Shown: positions 23,726 to 34,880 of the stretch, one piece after another
Layout of the letters: each line of letters starts with the position of its first letter
Numbering within the stretch: position 1 is the stretch's first letter
Source of the DNA: Alphaproteobacteria bacterium
GTDB lineage: Bacteria; Pseudomonadota; Alphaproteobacteria; CALKHQ01
Assembly (NCBI GenBank): GCA_041396705.1
Contig: JAWKYB010000008.1
Span: 1-64,000 of the forward strand
DNA length: 64,000 nucleotides
Reading direction: 5' to 3'
The notes under the pieces: model-generated
Told to the model about the DNA's origin: nothing
Database searches by the model: none
Seen by the model: the letters and a program-made list of their open reading frames with translations, nothing else
Position numbers and translations under genes: made by a program

Positions 23726-25483
23726 ATGACCATCGCCAAGCTGGCCGACAACCTGTTCGTCTCGCCGCAGATCGCCGCCGCCGAGCTCGACGCGCTCAAG
23801 GCGCAGGGCATCCGCGCGATCATCAACAACCGACCGGACGGCGAACAGGCGGACCAGCCCGCCAGCGCCGACCTGGAGGCCGAGGCCAAGGCGCGCGGTC
23901 TCGCCTACCGCCATATCCCGGTGGTGTCCGGCAAGATCACCGACGACCAGGTGGCCGCGTTCGACGCGGCGCTGAAGGAGATGCCGCAGCCGGTGCTGGC
24001 CTTCTGCCGGTCCGGAACGCGCTCGACCAGCCTGTGGGCGCTCGCCCATGCCGACGAGATCGACACGGAGCTGCTGCTGAAGCGCTGCGCCGACGCCGGC
24101 TACGACCTCGCCGGTTTGCAGCCGCGGCTGGCCGACCGACGCCAGGCGGCGTCCGCGGCCGCGGCGCCCGCCAAGCGCGCCATCGCCGGCTATGACGTAG
24201 TCGTGGTCGGCGGCGGCGCCGCCGGCATCGCCGTCGCGTCCAGCATCCTCAGGCTGCGCCGCGGCACCACGGTGGCCATCGTCGAGCCGTCGGAGGTCCA
24301 CCACTACCAGGCGGCCTTCACGCTGGTCGGCGGCGGCGTGTTCAACGACGCCGATACCCACGTGCCGCAGGCCAAGTGCATTCCGCCCGGTGCCCACTGG
24401 ATCCGCGCCGCGGTGGCCGGCTTCGAGCCCGACCACAACCGGGTGATCCTCGAGGACGGCGAGCGGGTGGCCTACCGCACCCTGGTGGTGTGCCCCGGCC
24501 TGAAGCTGGACTGGGAAGCCGTCGCGGGCCTGAACGAGACGCTGGGCAAGAACAACGTCACCAGCAACTACAAGCCGGGCCTCGCTCCCTACACCTGGTC
24601 GCTGATCCAGGGCATGCGCGGCGGCCAGGCGCTGTTCACCCAGCCGCCGATGCCGATCAAGTGCGCCGGCGCGCCGCAGAAGATCATGTACCTGGCCAGC
24701 GACTGGTGGCGCAGCCAGGGCGTGCTGAACGACATCCACATCCAGTTCAACAACGCCGGCGGCGTGCTGTTCGGCGTCAAGGAGTTCGTGCCGCCGCTGA
24801 TGCGCTATGTCGAGCGCTATGGCATCGACCTGGCCTTCAACAGCAACCTGAAGGCCATCGACGGCCCGGCGAAGAAGGCGTGGTTCGCGGTCAAGGGCGA
24901 GGGCGACAAGGTGGAAACGGTGGAGAAGTCGTTCGACATGATCCACGTCTGCCCGCCGCAATGCGCCCCGGACTTCATCCGCAACAGCCCGCTGGCGGCG
25001 GAAAGCGGCTGGTTCGAGGTCGACCAGGAGACGCTGCGCCACCCGCGCTACGAGACCGTGTTCGGGCTGGGCGACGCCACGACCACGCCCAATGCGAAGA
25101 CCGCCGCGGCGGTGCGCAAGCAGGCACCGGTGGCGGTGCGCAACGTGATCGCGGCGCTGGACGGCAAGCCGGAAGAGGCGGTTTACGACGGCTACGGCTC
25201 GTGCCCGCTGACGGTGGAGCGCGGCAAGGTGGTGCTGGCCGAGTTCGGCTATGGCGGCAAGCTGATGCCGACCTTCCCGTTCGACCAGACCAAGCCGCGC
25301 TGGTCGATGTGGGTGCTGAAGCGCCACATCCTGCCGCACATGTATTTCGACGTGCTGTTCAAGGGCCGCGAATGGATGGCCAAGCCCAAGGTGGTGCGAT
25401 CGGCGCCGAAGCGGGTGGCGATCGCGGCACCGACCGAGGCCGAGTCCCGGCCGGCACGGGCCGCGAAGCGCGCTGCGGGCTGA
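23726..25483 (+). CDS. DUF442 sulfurtransferase/phosphatase-like domain fused to sulfide:quinone oxidoreductase
   Basis: 585 residues with two parts. Residues 1-115 are a Blh N-terminal/TIGR01244-type domain with the CX5R loop AFCRSGTRSTS (Cys94), a cysteine-phosphatase-like fold thought to handle sulfane sulfur. Residues about 155-560 are a type II sulfide:quinone oxidoreductase. They show the FAD motif VVVVGGGAAGIAVASS, a redox cysteine in VVCPGLKLDW and a second in HVCPPQCAPDF, and GLGDATTTPNAKTAAAV for flavin binding. It would pass electrons from sulfide to quinone and place sulfur on an acceptor that the adjacent dioxygenase oxidises. The fusion puts sulfur transfer and sulfide oxidation in one chain. 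GGGGAGG precedes the ATG at 23726. Confidence 0.92.
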   Translation: MTIAKLADNLFVSPQIAAAELDALKAQGIRAIINNRPDGEQADQPASADLEAEAKARGLAYRHIPVVSGKITDDQVAAFDAALKEMPQPVLAFCRSGTRSTSLWALAHADEIDTELLLKRCADAGYDLAGLQPRLADRRQAASAAAAPAKRAIAGYDVVVVGGGAAGIAVASSILRLRRGTTVAIVEPSEVHHYQAAFTLVGGGVFNDADTHVPQAKCIPPGAHWIRAAVAGFEPDHNRVILEDGERVAYRTLVVCPGLKLDWEAVAGLNETLGKNNVTSNYKPGLAPYTWSLIQGMRGGQALFTQPPMPIKCAGAPQKIMYLASDWWRSQGVLNDIHIQFNNAGGVLFGVKEFVPPLMRYVERYGIDLAFNSNLKAIDGPAKKAWFAVKGEGDKVETVEKSFDMIHVCPPQCAPDFIRNSPLAAESGWFEVDQETLRHPRYETVFGLGDATTTPNAKTAAAVRKQAPVAVRNVIAALDGKPEEAVYDGYGSCPLTVERGKVVLAEFGYGGKLMPTFPFDQTKPRWSMWVLKRHILPHMYFDVLFKGREWMAKPKVVRSAPKRVAIAAPTEAESRPARAAKRAAG

Positions 25484-25508
25484 CGCAGCGTCAACAAGGG
25501 AGTCGCAG

Positions 25509-25934
25509 ATGGCCAACTTCACGCCGGTCGAGGCGCTCATCGGCGGCGGCCTGATCGGGGTCGCCGCGGTGGCGATGATGCTGTTCCTCGGCCGCATCGC
25601 CGGGATCAGCGGCATCGCCGGCGGCCTGCTTTCCGCGCCGGCCAGCGATGCCGGCTGGCGGGTCGCCTTCCTGCTCGGCCTGATCGCCGCACCGTTCCTG
25701 GTCGGACTGGTCGGCGGCACCATGCCGGCTGTGGAAACCCCCCATTCCACCGCGCTGATGATCGCCGGCGGCCTCCTGGTCGGCCTCGGCAGCCGGATGG
25801 GCTCTGGCTGCACCAGCGGCCACGGCGTCTGCGGCATGGCGCGGATGTCGCGCCGTTCGCTCGCCGCCACCGTCACCTTCATGGCGACAGGCATCGTCAC
25901 CGTGTTCGTCGTCCGCCATCTGTTCGGAGCCTGA
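25509..25934 (+). CDS. pmpA: YeeE/YedE sulfur transporter half, PmpA-like
   Basis: 141 residues, mostly four membrane helices. Halves of the YeeE/YedE family move thiosulfate or other sulfur-containing ions; in TsuA/YeeE conserved cysteines relay the substrate. The motif GSRMGSGCTSGHGVCGMARM with two cysteines is visible. In BigR regulons the pair is called PmpA/PmpB. It begins 25 bases after the oxidoreductase stop with AAGGGAGTCGCAG before the ATG, and is followed one base later by its partner. The unit is cotranscribed with sulfide oxidation, suggesting sulfur compound uptake or export. Confidence 0.9.
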   Translation: MANFTPVEALIGGGLIGVAAVAMMLFLGRIAGISGIAGGLLSAPASDAGWRVAFLLGLIAAPFLVGLVGGTMPAVETPHSTALMIAGGLLVGLGSRMGSGCTSGHGVCGMARMSRRSLAATVTFMATGIVTVFVVRHLFGA

Positions 25935-25935
25935 C

Positions 25936-26361
25936 ATGCCGCGCATCCTCGCCGCCCTGCTGATCGGCCTGCTGTTCGGGGTCGGCCTGACCGTCTCGCA
26001 GATGATCAACCCGGCCAAGGTGCTGGGCTTCCTCGACGTCGCCGGCGACTGGGACCCGAGCCTGGCGCTGGTAATGGCCGGCGCGCTGGTGGTGACCTTC
26101 GTCGGCTACCGTATCGTGCTGGCCGGCCGCGCGCCGCTGCTGGCCGAATCGTTCCAGCTGCCGACCAAGCGGGACCTCGACCTGCCGCTGATCGGCGGCG
26201 CGGCCATCTTCGGCATCGGGTGGGGACTGGCCGGCCTGTGCCCCGGCCCGGCCATCACCGCGATCGGACTGGGCGAACGCGACATCGTGCTGTTCGTGAT
26301 CGCCATGGTCGGCGGGATGGGCGCGCATCACCTGGCCGGGGCACGCCTGCGCGCCGCTTGA
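25936..26361 (+). CDS. pmpB: YeeE/YedE sulfur transporter half, PmpB-like
   Basis: 141 residues, about four membrane helices, the partner of the preceding gene. Family motifs are GVGLTVSQMINPAKVLGFLD near the N-terminus and GWGLAGLCPGPAI with the conserved cysteine. The two half-proteins should form one channel equivalent to full-length YeeE. It starts one base after the pmpA stop. Last gene of the persulfide operon; the next gene is 67 bases away and differs in function. Confidence 0.9.
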   Translation: MPRILAALLIGLLFGVGLTVSQMINPAKVLGFLDVAGDWDPSLALVMAGALVVTFVGYRIVLAGRAPLLAESFQLPTKRDLDLPLIGGAAIFGIGWGLAGLCPGPAITAIGLGERDIVLFVIAMVGGMGAHHLAGARLRAA

Positions 26362-26428
26362 CCGCCGTCCATACCGAGTGCGGGACGGGTGGCAAGCTGA
26401 ACCGGCGCTGGACGGAGGGAAGGCTGCC

Positions 26429-27085
26429 ATGCGTATGCATACCGCGACGATCCTGGCGGCGCTGGCGCTGGCGGGCTGCGCCCGTACCACCACCTGCGAC
26501 GTCGTCGCCTTCCACCAGTTGCCGCCGCCGGCGGGCGAGACGATCGCGGTGACCGCGGCCGATGCCGCGGTTGCCGCCGACCCGGCCTTCGCCGACCATG
26601 CCACCCGGGTCGCCGCCGCGCTCGGACGGCTCGGCTACACCCCCGTCGCCGACGGCGCCGCGGCCGCGCTTGTCGCCGAGATCGGCTATGGCATCGAGGA
26701 AGAGGACAGCCACACGGTCGCCCTGCCGGTGTGCTCCTCGCACTACCATTTCGGCTATCGCCGCTTCGACGACCCCTATTGGTACGGCTATCGCTGCCGG
26801 CCCTGGCACACCCTGACCGCCGAGCGCTACCTGCGTCATCTCGACCTGCGCATCGTCGACGGCACCTCCGGCGCTGCGCTGTTCGAGGGCCGGGTGCAGA
26901 GCCAGGGCGCAGACCGGGATCTCGCCGCGGTGATGCCCTATCTCGTCACCGCCCTGTTCGCGAACTTCCCCGGCGAAAGCGGGGTGGTGAAGACCGTGAC
27001 GATCGAACGCGATTCGACCCTGCCGCCCGCCGGCGCCGCGGCGACCCCCGGTCCCGCAGCCTGCGGCGGCACGGCGCAGGGATAG
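26429..27085 (+). CDS. DUF4136-like lipoprotein
   Basis: 218 residues. The signal peptide ends in lipobox LALAGC, so the protein is lipidated at the envelope. The mature part resembles DUF4136 proteins: YTPVADGAAAALVAEIGYG followed by a Tyr/His/Trp-rich central loop (HYHFGYRRF, YWYGYRC), then YLRHLDLRIVDGTSGAALFEGRV and VMPYLVTALFANFPG. Function is unknown for the family. GACGGAGGGAAGG lies before the ATG at 26429, preferred over the in-frame upstream start. The cytochrome b561 gene follows 13 bases later, so the two are likely cotranscribed. Confidence 0.8.
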   Translation: MRMHTATILAALALAGCARTTTCDVVAFHQLPPPAGETIAVTAADAAVAADPAFADHATRVAAALGRLGYTPVADGAAAALVAEIGYGIEEEDSHTVALPVCSSHYHFGYRRFDDPYWYGYRCRPWHTLTAERYLRHLDLRIVDGTSGAALFEGRVQSQGADRDLAAVMPYLVTALFANFPGESGVVKTVTIERDSTLPPAGAAATPGPAACGGTAQG

Positions 27086-27098
27086 AGGGAGACAGGCG

Positions 27099-27785
27099 AT
27101 GGCCGAGACCGCCGGCACGGTGCGCGTGTGGGACCCGTTCGTCCGCCTGGCCCATTGGCTGCTGGCGATCGCCTTCGCGGTCGCCTACCTGACCGAGGGC
27201 GAGCCGGAAACGGTGCACGTGGTGGCCGGCTACACCGTCGCCGCCATCGTGCTGCTGCGCATCCTGTGGGGCTTCGTCGGGCCGCGCCATGCCCGCTTCG
27301 CCGACTTCGTCTACAAGCCGCAAACCGTCGTCGGCTATCTCGTTGGCCTGTTCCGGTTCCGCGCGCGGCGCTATGTCGGCCACAGCCCGGCCGGCGGCGC
27401 GATGGTCGTGCTTCTGCTACTGGCGCTGGCCGCGACGACCGGGTCCGGCCTGACCCTGCTGGCGGTCAAGGAGAACGAGGGCCCGCTCGCGCCGTTCATC
27501 GGCATGGCGGCGGCGCCGACCGGGCTCATCGCCCCGGCCCGGGCCGACGAAGACGAGGCCGAGGCCGAGGACTCGGACGAGGGCGAAGACGCGGCAACGG
27601 CGGACGTCACGCAACCCGATCGCCGCGCCACGATCCACCAGATCGAGGAAATCCACGAGCTGTTCGCCAACCTGACGCTGCTGCTGGTCATCCTGCACAT
27701 CGGCGGAGTCGCGCTGGCCAGCTTCGCCCACCGCGAGAATCTGGCACGCGCCATGGTCACCGGGCGCAAGCGCGCCGGCGACTGA
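27099..27785 (+). CDS. Cytochrome b561-type membrane diheme protein
   Basis: 228 residues and four membrane helices, the b561/Ni-hydrogenase b-type fold. Candidate heme histidines are in VRLAHWLLAIAF, ETVHVVAGY and LLVILHIGGVALASF. Such proteins pass electrons between quinol and periplasmic acceptors. Between helices 3 and 4 there is an unusual acidic loop of about 25 residues, rich in Asp, Glu and Ala, that is not part of the core family. No dedicated cytochrome c partner is adjacent. GAGGGAGACAGGCG upstream provides a ribosome site. Confidence 0.88.
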   Translation: MAETAGTVRVWDPFVRLAHWLLAIAFAVAYLTEGEPETVHVVAGYTVAAIVLLRILWGFVGPRHARFADFVYKPQTVVGYLVGLFRFRARRYVGHSPAGGAMVVLLLLALAATTGSGLTLLAVKENEGPLAPFIGMAAAPTGLIAPARADEDEAEAEDSDEGEDAATADVTQPDRRATIHQIEEIHELFANLTLLLVILHIGGVALASFAHRENLARAMVTGRKRAGD

Positions 27786-27833
27786 GCGCCTGCCGGGGTC
27801 CGGCGGCGGCCGCCGCCGTCGCAGCGATCGCCC

Positions 27834-27847
27834 TTGATCCACGTCAT
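27834..27847. promoter_or_regulatory. Near-perfect FNR/FixK box upstream of the PAN lipoprotein and P-type ATPase genes
   Basis: TTGATCCACGTCAT matches TTGAY-N4-RTCAA at nine of ten positions. It lies 63 bases before the lipoprotein ATG, a normal distance for an activator site. The match is weaker than the three perfect boxes further right. Confidence 0.4.
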
Positions 27848-27909
27848 GGCCTCCGCATCCGCATCGGCCATTCTGCATGCGAAACGGTTCGACAGTCGGA
27901 GGAAAAATC

Positions 27910-28233
27910 ATGACGATCCGACCGATCAGACTTGCAGCCGGCCTGGCCCTGGCAATCGGCGTGGTCGCCTGCGTGCCCGGCGGGTTCGGGCCCGGCGGCG
28001 GCCCGGGCGCGGCGCTGGAATACGGGGTCACCCGTACCGGCGGCGACTACGCCAACTTCGACCTCGCCGCCGCCAACCCGATGATGTGCCGCGCCGCCTG
28101 CCAGGCCGACGCGGCATGCCAGGCCTGGACCTATGTGAATCCCGGCGTGCAGGGCCCCAACGCGCGCTGCTGGCTGAAGTCCAGCGTTCCGCCGCCGACG
28201 ACCAATGCCTGCTGCGTCTCCGGCGTGAAATAG
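27910..28233 (+). CDS. Small PAN-domain lipoprotein
   Basis: 107 residues. A short signal peptide ends in the lipobox-like IGVVAC. The mature part is a PAN/Apple-like domain with an even set of cysteines (MMCRAACQADAACQAW, NARCWLK, NACCVSG), the spacing seen in small bacterial PAN_4 proteins that bind carbohydrate or protein outside the membrane. Candidate control is the FNR-like site 63 bases upstream. GTCGGAGGAAAAATC supplies the ribosome site for the ATG at 27910. The P-type ATPase gene follows after 94 bases. Confidence 0.8.
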   Translation: MTIRPIRLAAGLALAIGVVACVPGGFGPGGGPGAALEYGVTRTGGDYANFDLAAANPMMCRAACQADAACQAWTYVNPGVQGPNARCWLKSSVPPPTTNACCVSGVK

Positions 28234-28327
28234 CGGCGCAACGGCACGGTCGCCCGGCCGGCGCCCCGGCGGCATACTGGGCCCCGCCGGCCGTTGCGCC
28301 GGTTCCGCCAGCCAGAGCCGTGCCGCA

Positions 28328-30778
<2,451 letters not shown>

Positions 30779-30801
30779 CGCGCGATGCTAGGCTGCCGCC
30801 C

Positions 30802-32310
30802 ATGCTGAAGCTGCGCCGCATCGCGCTCGATTCCGCGCCCGAGAACATCGCCGTGCTGTCGCGCCGCTGCACCGTCTATCGCGCGGAGGAGTTCCGCGCG
30901 CTGCGCAAGATCGAGGTGACCGGCGACGGCCGGCAGGTGCTGGCGACGCTGATGATCGCCGACGACGGCGACCTGGTCGCGCCGGACGAACTGGGCCTTG
31001 CCGTGCAGGCGTTCCGCCGCTTCGGCCTGCCCGAGGGCGCGACGGTGACCATCGCGCAGGCCACGCCGCCGGCCAGCCTGGAGGCGGTGCGCGCCAAGAT
31101 CGACGGCCGCACCCTGACCCCGGACCAGATCGATGCGGTGATCCGCGACATCGCCGACCATCGCTACTCGCCGATGGAAATCGCCGCCTGGCTGATCTCC
31201 TCGGCCAGCTTCCTGACCACCGACGAGATGCTCAGCGTGACCCGGGCGATGGCCAAGGTCGGCAACCGGCTGAGCTGGAACATGCCGCTGGTGGTCGACA
31301 AACACTGCATCGGCGGCATTCCCGGCAACCGCACCTCGATGATCGTGGTGCCGATCGTCGCCGCCCACGGCCTGACCATGCCGAAGACCTCGTCGCGGGC
31401 GATCACCTCGCCCGCCGGCACCGCCGACACCATGGAGGTGCTGGCCAGGGTCGACCTGACCATCGGCGAGATGCAGCGCGTGGTCGAGCGCGAGAAGGGC
31501 TGCCTGGTCTGGGGCGGCCACGTCAACCTGTCGCCGGCCGACGACGTGCTGATCTCGGTCGAGCGCCCGCTGTCGATCGACACCCGCGAGCAGATGGTCG
31601 CCTCGATCCTGTCGAAGAAGCTGGCGGCGGGCTCGACCCACCTGCTGATCGACATCCCGATCGGCCCGACCGCGAAGGTGCGCGGCCGCCACGATGCCGT
31701 CCGCCTGCGCAAGATGTTCGAATATGTTGGCGACCAGGTCGGGCTCAGCGTCGAGGTGATCTTCACCGACGGCTCCCAGCCGATCGGCCGCGGCATCGGT
31801 CCGGTGCTGGAGGCGCGCGACGTGATGGCGGTGCTGCGCAACGCTCCGGACGCACCGGCCGACCTGCGCGACCGGGCGCTGCTGCTGGCAGGCCGGGTGC
31901 TGGACTTCGACCCCGGCCTGCGCGGCGGGGCCGGCCACGCGCGCGCGTCCGAGCTGCTCGGCTCCGGCCAGGCGCTGGCGGCAATGGAGCGGATCATCGC
32001 CGGCCAGGGCCAGGCCGACACCGACTGGACCCTGGGCGACCTGACCTGGGAAGTTCGGGCGCCGCGCGACGGTATCGTCAGCGCGATCGACTGCCACCGG
32101 CTGGCGCGGATCGCCCGGCTGGCCGGCGCCCCGATCGACAAGGGCGCCGGCATCGACCTGCTGAAGAAGATCGGCGAGCGGGTGCGCGACGGCGAGCCGG
32201 TGTACCGCATCCACAGCTGCGTCGCCTCCGACTTCGATTTCGCCAGGGCGCTGGCCGCCGAGGGCTCCGGCATCGGCCTCGGCGACACGCCGCCGGTCAT
32301 GGGCGGATGA
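30802..32310 (+). CDS. AMP phosphorylase, archaeal-type thymidine phosphorylase family
   Basis: 502 residues, about 60 longer than DeoA, with the extra N-terminal domain of archaeal AMP phosphorylase (about 1-85). The catalytic half matches that family, not DeoA: VVDKHCIGGIPGNRTSMIVV and MPKTSSRAITSPAGTADTME. The archaeal enzyme phosphorolyses AMP, CMP or UMP to the base and ribose-1,5-bisphosphate. In archaea that product feeds an isomerase and RuBisCO; neither is in this window. The last base triplets overlap the PRPP synthetase start as ATGA. This is a recurrent proteobacterial pairing whose role is uncertain; nucleotide scavenging or recycling of RNA-derived NMPs is the best guess. Confidence 0.88.
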   Translation: MLKLRRIALDSAPENIAVLSRRCTVYRAEEFRALRKIEVTGDGRQVLATLMIADDGDLVAPDELGLAVQAFRRFGLPEGATVTIAQATPPASLEAVRAKIDGRTLTPDQIDAVIRDIADHRYSPMEIAAWLISSASFLTTDEMLSVTRAMAKVGNRLSWNMPLVVDKHCIGGIPGNRTSMIVVPIVAAHGLTMPKTSSRAITSPAGTADTMEVLARVDLTIGEMQRVVEREKGCLVWGGHVNLSPADDVLISVERPLSIDTREQMVASILSKKLAAGSTHLLIDIPIGPTAKVRGRHDAVRLRKMFEYVGDQVGLSVEVIFTDGSQPIGRGIGPVLEARDVMAVLRNAPDAPADLRDRALLLAGRVLDFDPGLRGGAGHARASELLGSGQALAAMERIIAGQGQADTDWTLGDLTWEVRAPRDGIVSAIDCHRLARIARLAGAPIDKGAGIDLLKKIGERVRDGEPVYRIHSCVASDFDFARALAAEGSGIGLGDTPPVMGG

Positions 32311-33200
32311 CCGCCCTCGCCATCGCGGCGATGCCGGGCGACGAGGCGGCGGCCGCGCGGGTGGCGGCGCTGCTGGGCGTGCGGTCGGCGTCGGTCGCGG
32401 TGCACCGCTTTCCCGACGGCGAGAGCCTGGTCCGCGTCGCCGAGGCCGCCGCGACCACACTGCTGTACTGCACGCTCGACCGGCCCGACCCGAAGCTGAT
32501 GCCGCTGCTGCTGGCCGCGTCGGCGCTGCGCGACGACGGGGCGCAGCGGCTGGTCCTGGTGGCGCCCTACCTGCCCTACATGCGCCAGGACACCGCCTTC
32601 CGCCCGGGCGAGGCGGTCAGCCAGCGGGTGATCGGCCGGCTGCTCGGCGCGCGATTCGACCGCATCGTCACCGTCGACCCGCACCTGCACCGCACGCCGC
32701 GGCTGGACCTGGTCTTCGCCGGGACCGAGGCCACCGCGCTGTCGGCCGCGCCGGTGCTGGCGGCGATGATCGCCGCCGGCGGCGCAGGCGACGCCGTGCT
32801 GGTCGGCCCGGACGCGGAGTCGGCGCAATGGGTCGGCACGGTGGCGGCCCGGCTGGGCATGCCGGCGGTGACCGCGACGAAGCGGCGCGCGGGCGACCGC
32901 CGCGTCGCCGTCACGCTGCCCGACGGCGCGCCGGTGCGCGGCCGGCCGGCGATCCTGGTCGACGATGTGGTTTCCAGCGGCGGCACCCTCGCCGCCTGCG
33001 CCCGCGCGCTGGTCGCCGCCGGCGCGGCGCGCGTCGAGGCGGTGGCGGTGCACGCGCTGTGCGGCGACGCCGACCTGGCGGCGCTGACCGCCGCCGGCAT
33101 CGCGCGGCTGCGCTCGACCGACAGCGTCGCCCATCCGACCAACGCCGGCAGCCTGGCGCCGCTGCTGGCCGACGCCCTGCGGCAGGAGGTGAGACCATGA
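32307..33200 (+). CDS. Ribose-phosphate pyrophosphokinase (PRPP synthetase), short type
   Basis: 297 residues, shorter than housekeeping Prs (about 315) and closer to archaeal/class III forms. Visible motifs are HRFPDGESLVRV, the ATP region YLPYMRQDTAFRPGEAVSQ, the metal-binding DPHLHR, the flexible-loop KRRAGDRRVAV and the PRPP loop ILVDDVVSSGGTL. It makes PRPP from ribose-5-phosphate and ATP, releasing AMP, which is exactly the substrate of the upstream enzyme. It overlaps both neighbours by ATGA, so stoichiometric synthesis is likely. It is probably an additional copy rather than the essential prs, judged from divergence and context. Confidence 0.87.
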   Translation: MTALAIAAMPGDEAAAARVAALLGVRSASVAVHRFPDGESLVRVAEAAATTLLYCTLDRPDPKLMPLLLAASALRDDGAQRLVLVAPYLPYMRQDTAFRPGEAVSQRVIGRLLGARFDRIVTVDPHLHRTPRLDLVFAGTEATALSAAPVLAAMIAAGGAGDAVLVGPDAESAQWVGTVAARLGMPAVTATKRRAGDRRVAVTLPDGAPVRGRPAILVDDVVSSGGTLAACARALVAAGAARVEAVAVHALCGDADLAALTAAGIARLRSTDSVAHPTNAGSLAPLLADALRQEVRP

Positions 33201-34789
33201 GCGTGACGCTGAAATTCTGCGGCGCGGCCGGCACCGTCACCGGCTCGTGCTACTGGATCACCCACCCCGGCGGCCAGTTCCTGGTCGACTGCGGCATGTA
33301 CCAAGGCTCGAAGACGCTGAAGGCGCTGAACTACGGCAGGTTCCCGTTCGACCCGGCCGCGGTCGACTTCCTGCTGCTGACCCATGCCCACATCGACCAC
33401 GCCGGGCTGGTGCCGAAGCTGATCAACGCCGGCTTCAAGGGGCCGGTCTATGCCACCGCCGGCACCCGCGACCTGCTCAGCTACATGCTGCCCGACAGCG
33501 GCTACATCCAGGAACGCGAGGTCGAGATCCTCAACCGGCGCAACGCCCAGCGCGGCCAGCCGGAGGTGATCCCGATCTACACCCGCGCCGACGGCGAGGC
33601 GGCGATCGACGCCTTCCGCGCGGTCGAATACGAGCAGTGGCTGCCGGTCGACGGCGGCGTGCGCGCCCGCTACTGGAACGCCGGTCACATCCTGGGTGCC
33701 GCCTCGATCGAGCTGGAGATCCCGACCGGCGAGCGCGACGCCCGCCTGCTGCGGCTGCTGTTCTCCGGCGACATCGGGCCCGACAACAAGCAGTTCCACC
33801 CGGACCCTGAGGCGCCGGCCAATTTCGACTATGTGCTGTGCGAGGCCACCTATGGCGGTCGCTCGCGGCCCGACACCTCGCTGGCCGCGCGCCGGCAATC
33901 GCTGGCCGGCGAGGTCAACGCCGCGCTGAAGAACAGCGGCGTGCTGCTGGTCCCCGCCTTCGCGGTGGAGCGGACGCAGGAGCTGCTGGCCGACCTGTCG
34001 ACGCTGTTCGATGCCGGCAAGATACCGCGGGTGCCGGTGTTCCTGGATTCGCCGCTGGCGATCCGCGCCACCAGGGTATTCGCCCAGCATGCGCGCGACC
34101 TGGAGGACATGGACAGCAACGGCAACCTGCTGCGCCATCCCAACTTCCACTTCACCGAGACGGTCGAGCAGTCGAAGGCGATCGACCGGTTCAGCGGCGG
34201 CGTGATCGTGATCGCGGCCAGCGGCATGTGCGACGCCGGCCGTATCCGCCACCACCTGAAGCGCTATCTGTGGACCGACAGCGCCACCGTGCTGCTGGTC
34301 GGCTATCAGGCTCCGGGCACGCTCGGCAGCCTGCTGCAGCAGGGCGCCTCCGCCGTGCGCATCTTCGGCGAGGACGTCAAGGTGCGTGCGCGCATCCGCG
34401 AGCTGGAGACCTATTCCGGCCACGCCGACAGCGAGGAGCTGGTCGCCTGGGTCGAGGCCCGGCGGCCGATCAAGCGCGCCCTGTTCCTGACCCATGGCGA
34501 GGAGGCCGGCCTGACCGCGCTGCGCGACGCGCTGATCGCCCGCGGCATGGACGGCGACGCCATCCGGATCCCGGCGCTGGACGACGAGGTCGAGCTGACC
34601 GGAACGGCCAAGCTGAAGCACCGCCGCGGCCCGCGCCGCCTGCCGCCGGAGGCGGTCGGCAAGCTCGACTGGCACAACGACCTCGCCCGCTTCTCGCTCG
34701 ATCTGCGCGACGAGCTGGAAAAGGCCGCCGACGACAAGGCCCGCCGCGTGATCATCCGCCGGGTGAAGCGGGCGCTGGGGGAGAAGTAG
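33197..34789 (+). CDS. Beta-CASP metallo-beta-lactamase RNA nuclease
   Basis: 530 residues. The MBL part has GAAGTVTGSCY, LTHAHIDHAGLVPKL (the zinc HxHxDH motif) and FSGDIGPDN. A beta-CASP insert follows, with VPAFAVERTQELL, the serine-rich IAASGMCDAGRIRHHL, and the RNA-specificity segment TYSGHADSEEL and FLTHGE. This is the CPSF73/YSH1-like branch, which cuts or trims RNA. A C-terminal extension of about 60 residues, lysine- and arginine-rich (RRVIIRRVKRALGEK), is unusual and could bind nucleic acid. Its ATGA overlap with PRPP synthetase joins RNA turnover with AMP phosphorolysis. Convergent with the desaturase. Confidence 0.9.
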   Translation: MSVTLKFCGAAGTVTGSCYWITHPGGQFLVDCGMYQGSKTLKALNYGRFPFDPAAVDFLLLTHAHIDHAGLVPKLINAGFKGPVYATAGTRDLLSYMLPDSGYIQEREVEILNRRNAQRGQPEVIPIYTRADGEAAIDAFRAVEYEQWLPVDGGVRARYWNAGHILGAASIELEIPTGERDARLLRLLFSGDIGPDNKQFHPDPEAPANFDYVLCEATYGGRSRPDTSLAARRQSLAGEVNAALKNSGVLLVPAFAVERTQELLADLSTLFDAGKIPRVPVFLDSPLAIRATRVFAQHARDLEDMDSNGNLLRHPNFHFTETVEQSKAIDRFSGGVIVIAASGMCDAGRIRHHLKRYLWTDSATVLLVGYQAPGTLGSLLQQGASAVRIFGEDVKVRARIRELETYSGHADSEELVAWVEARRPIKRALFLTHGEEAGLTALRDALIARGMDGDAIRIPALDDEVELTGTAKLKHRRGPRRLPPEAVGKLDWHNDLARFSLDLRDELEKAADDKARRVIIRRVKRALGEK

Positions 34790-34880
34790 GGCCCCGTCCG
34801 GCGCGAAAGCGTGATCCGGGGACGGTCATACCGGCACGGGCGTCGCGGCAATCCCGGACTCCGCGTTGGTCTGCTCCCGG

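Noticed and set aside
26358..26371. TTGACCGCCGTCCA, an FNR-like site before the DUF4136 lipoprotein
   Set aside because: One mismatch and overlap with the pmpB stop; such matches are expected by chance and no -10 is visible.
34411..34880. Natural C-terminal extension of the desaturase
   Set aside because: Arg/Ser-rich, antisense to the RNA nuclease, and the alternative frame gives an ordinary C-terminus; treated as a frameshift.
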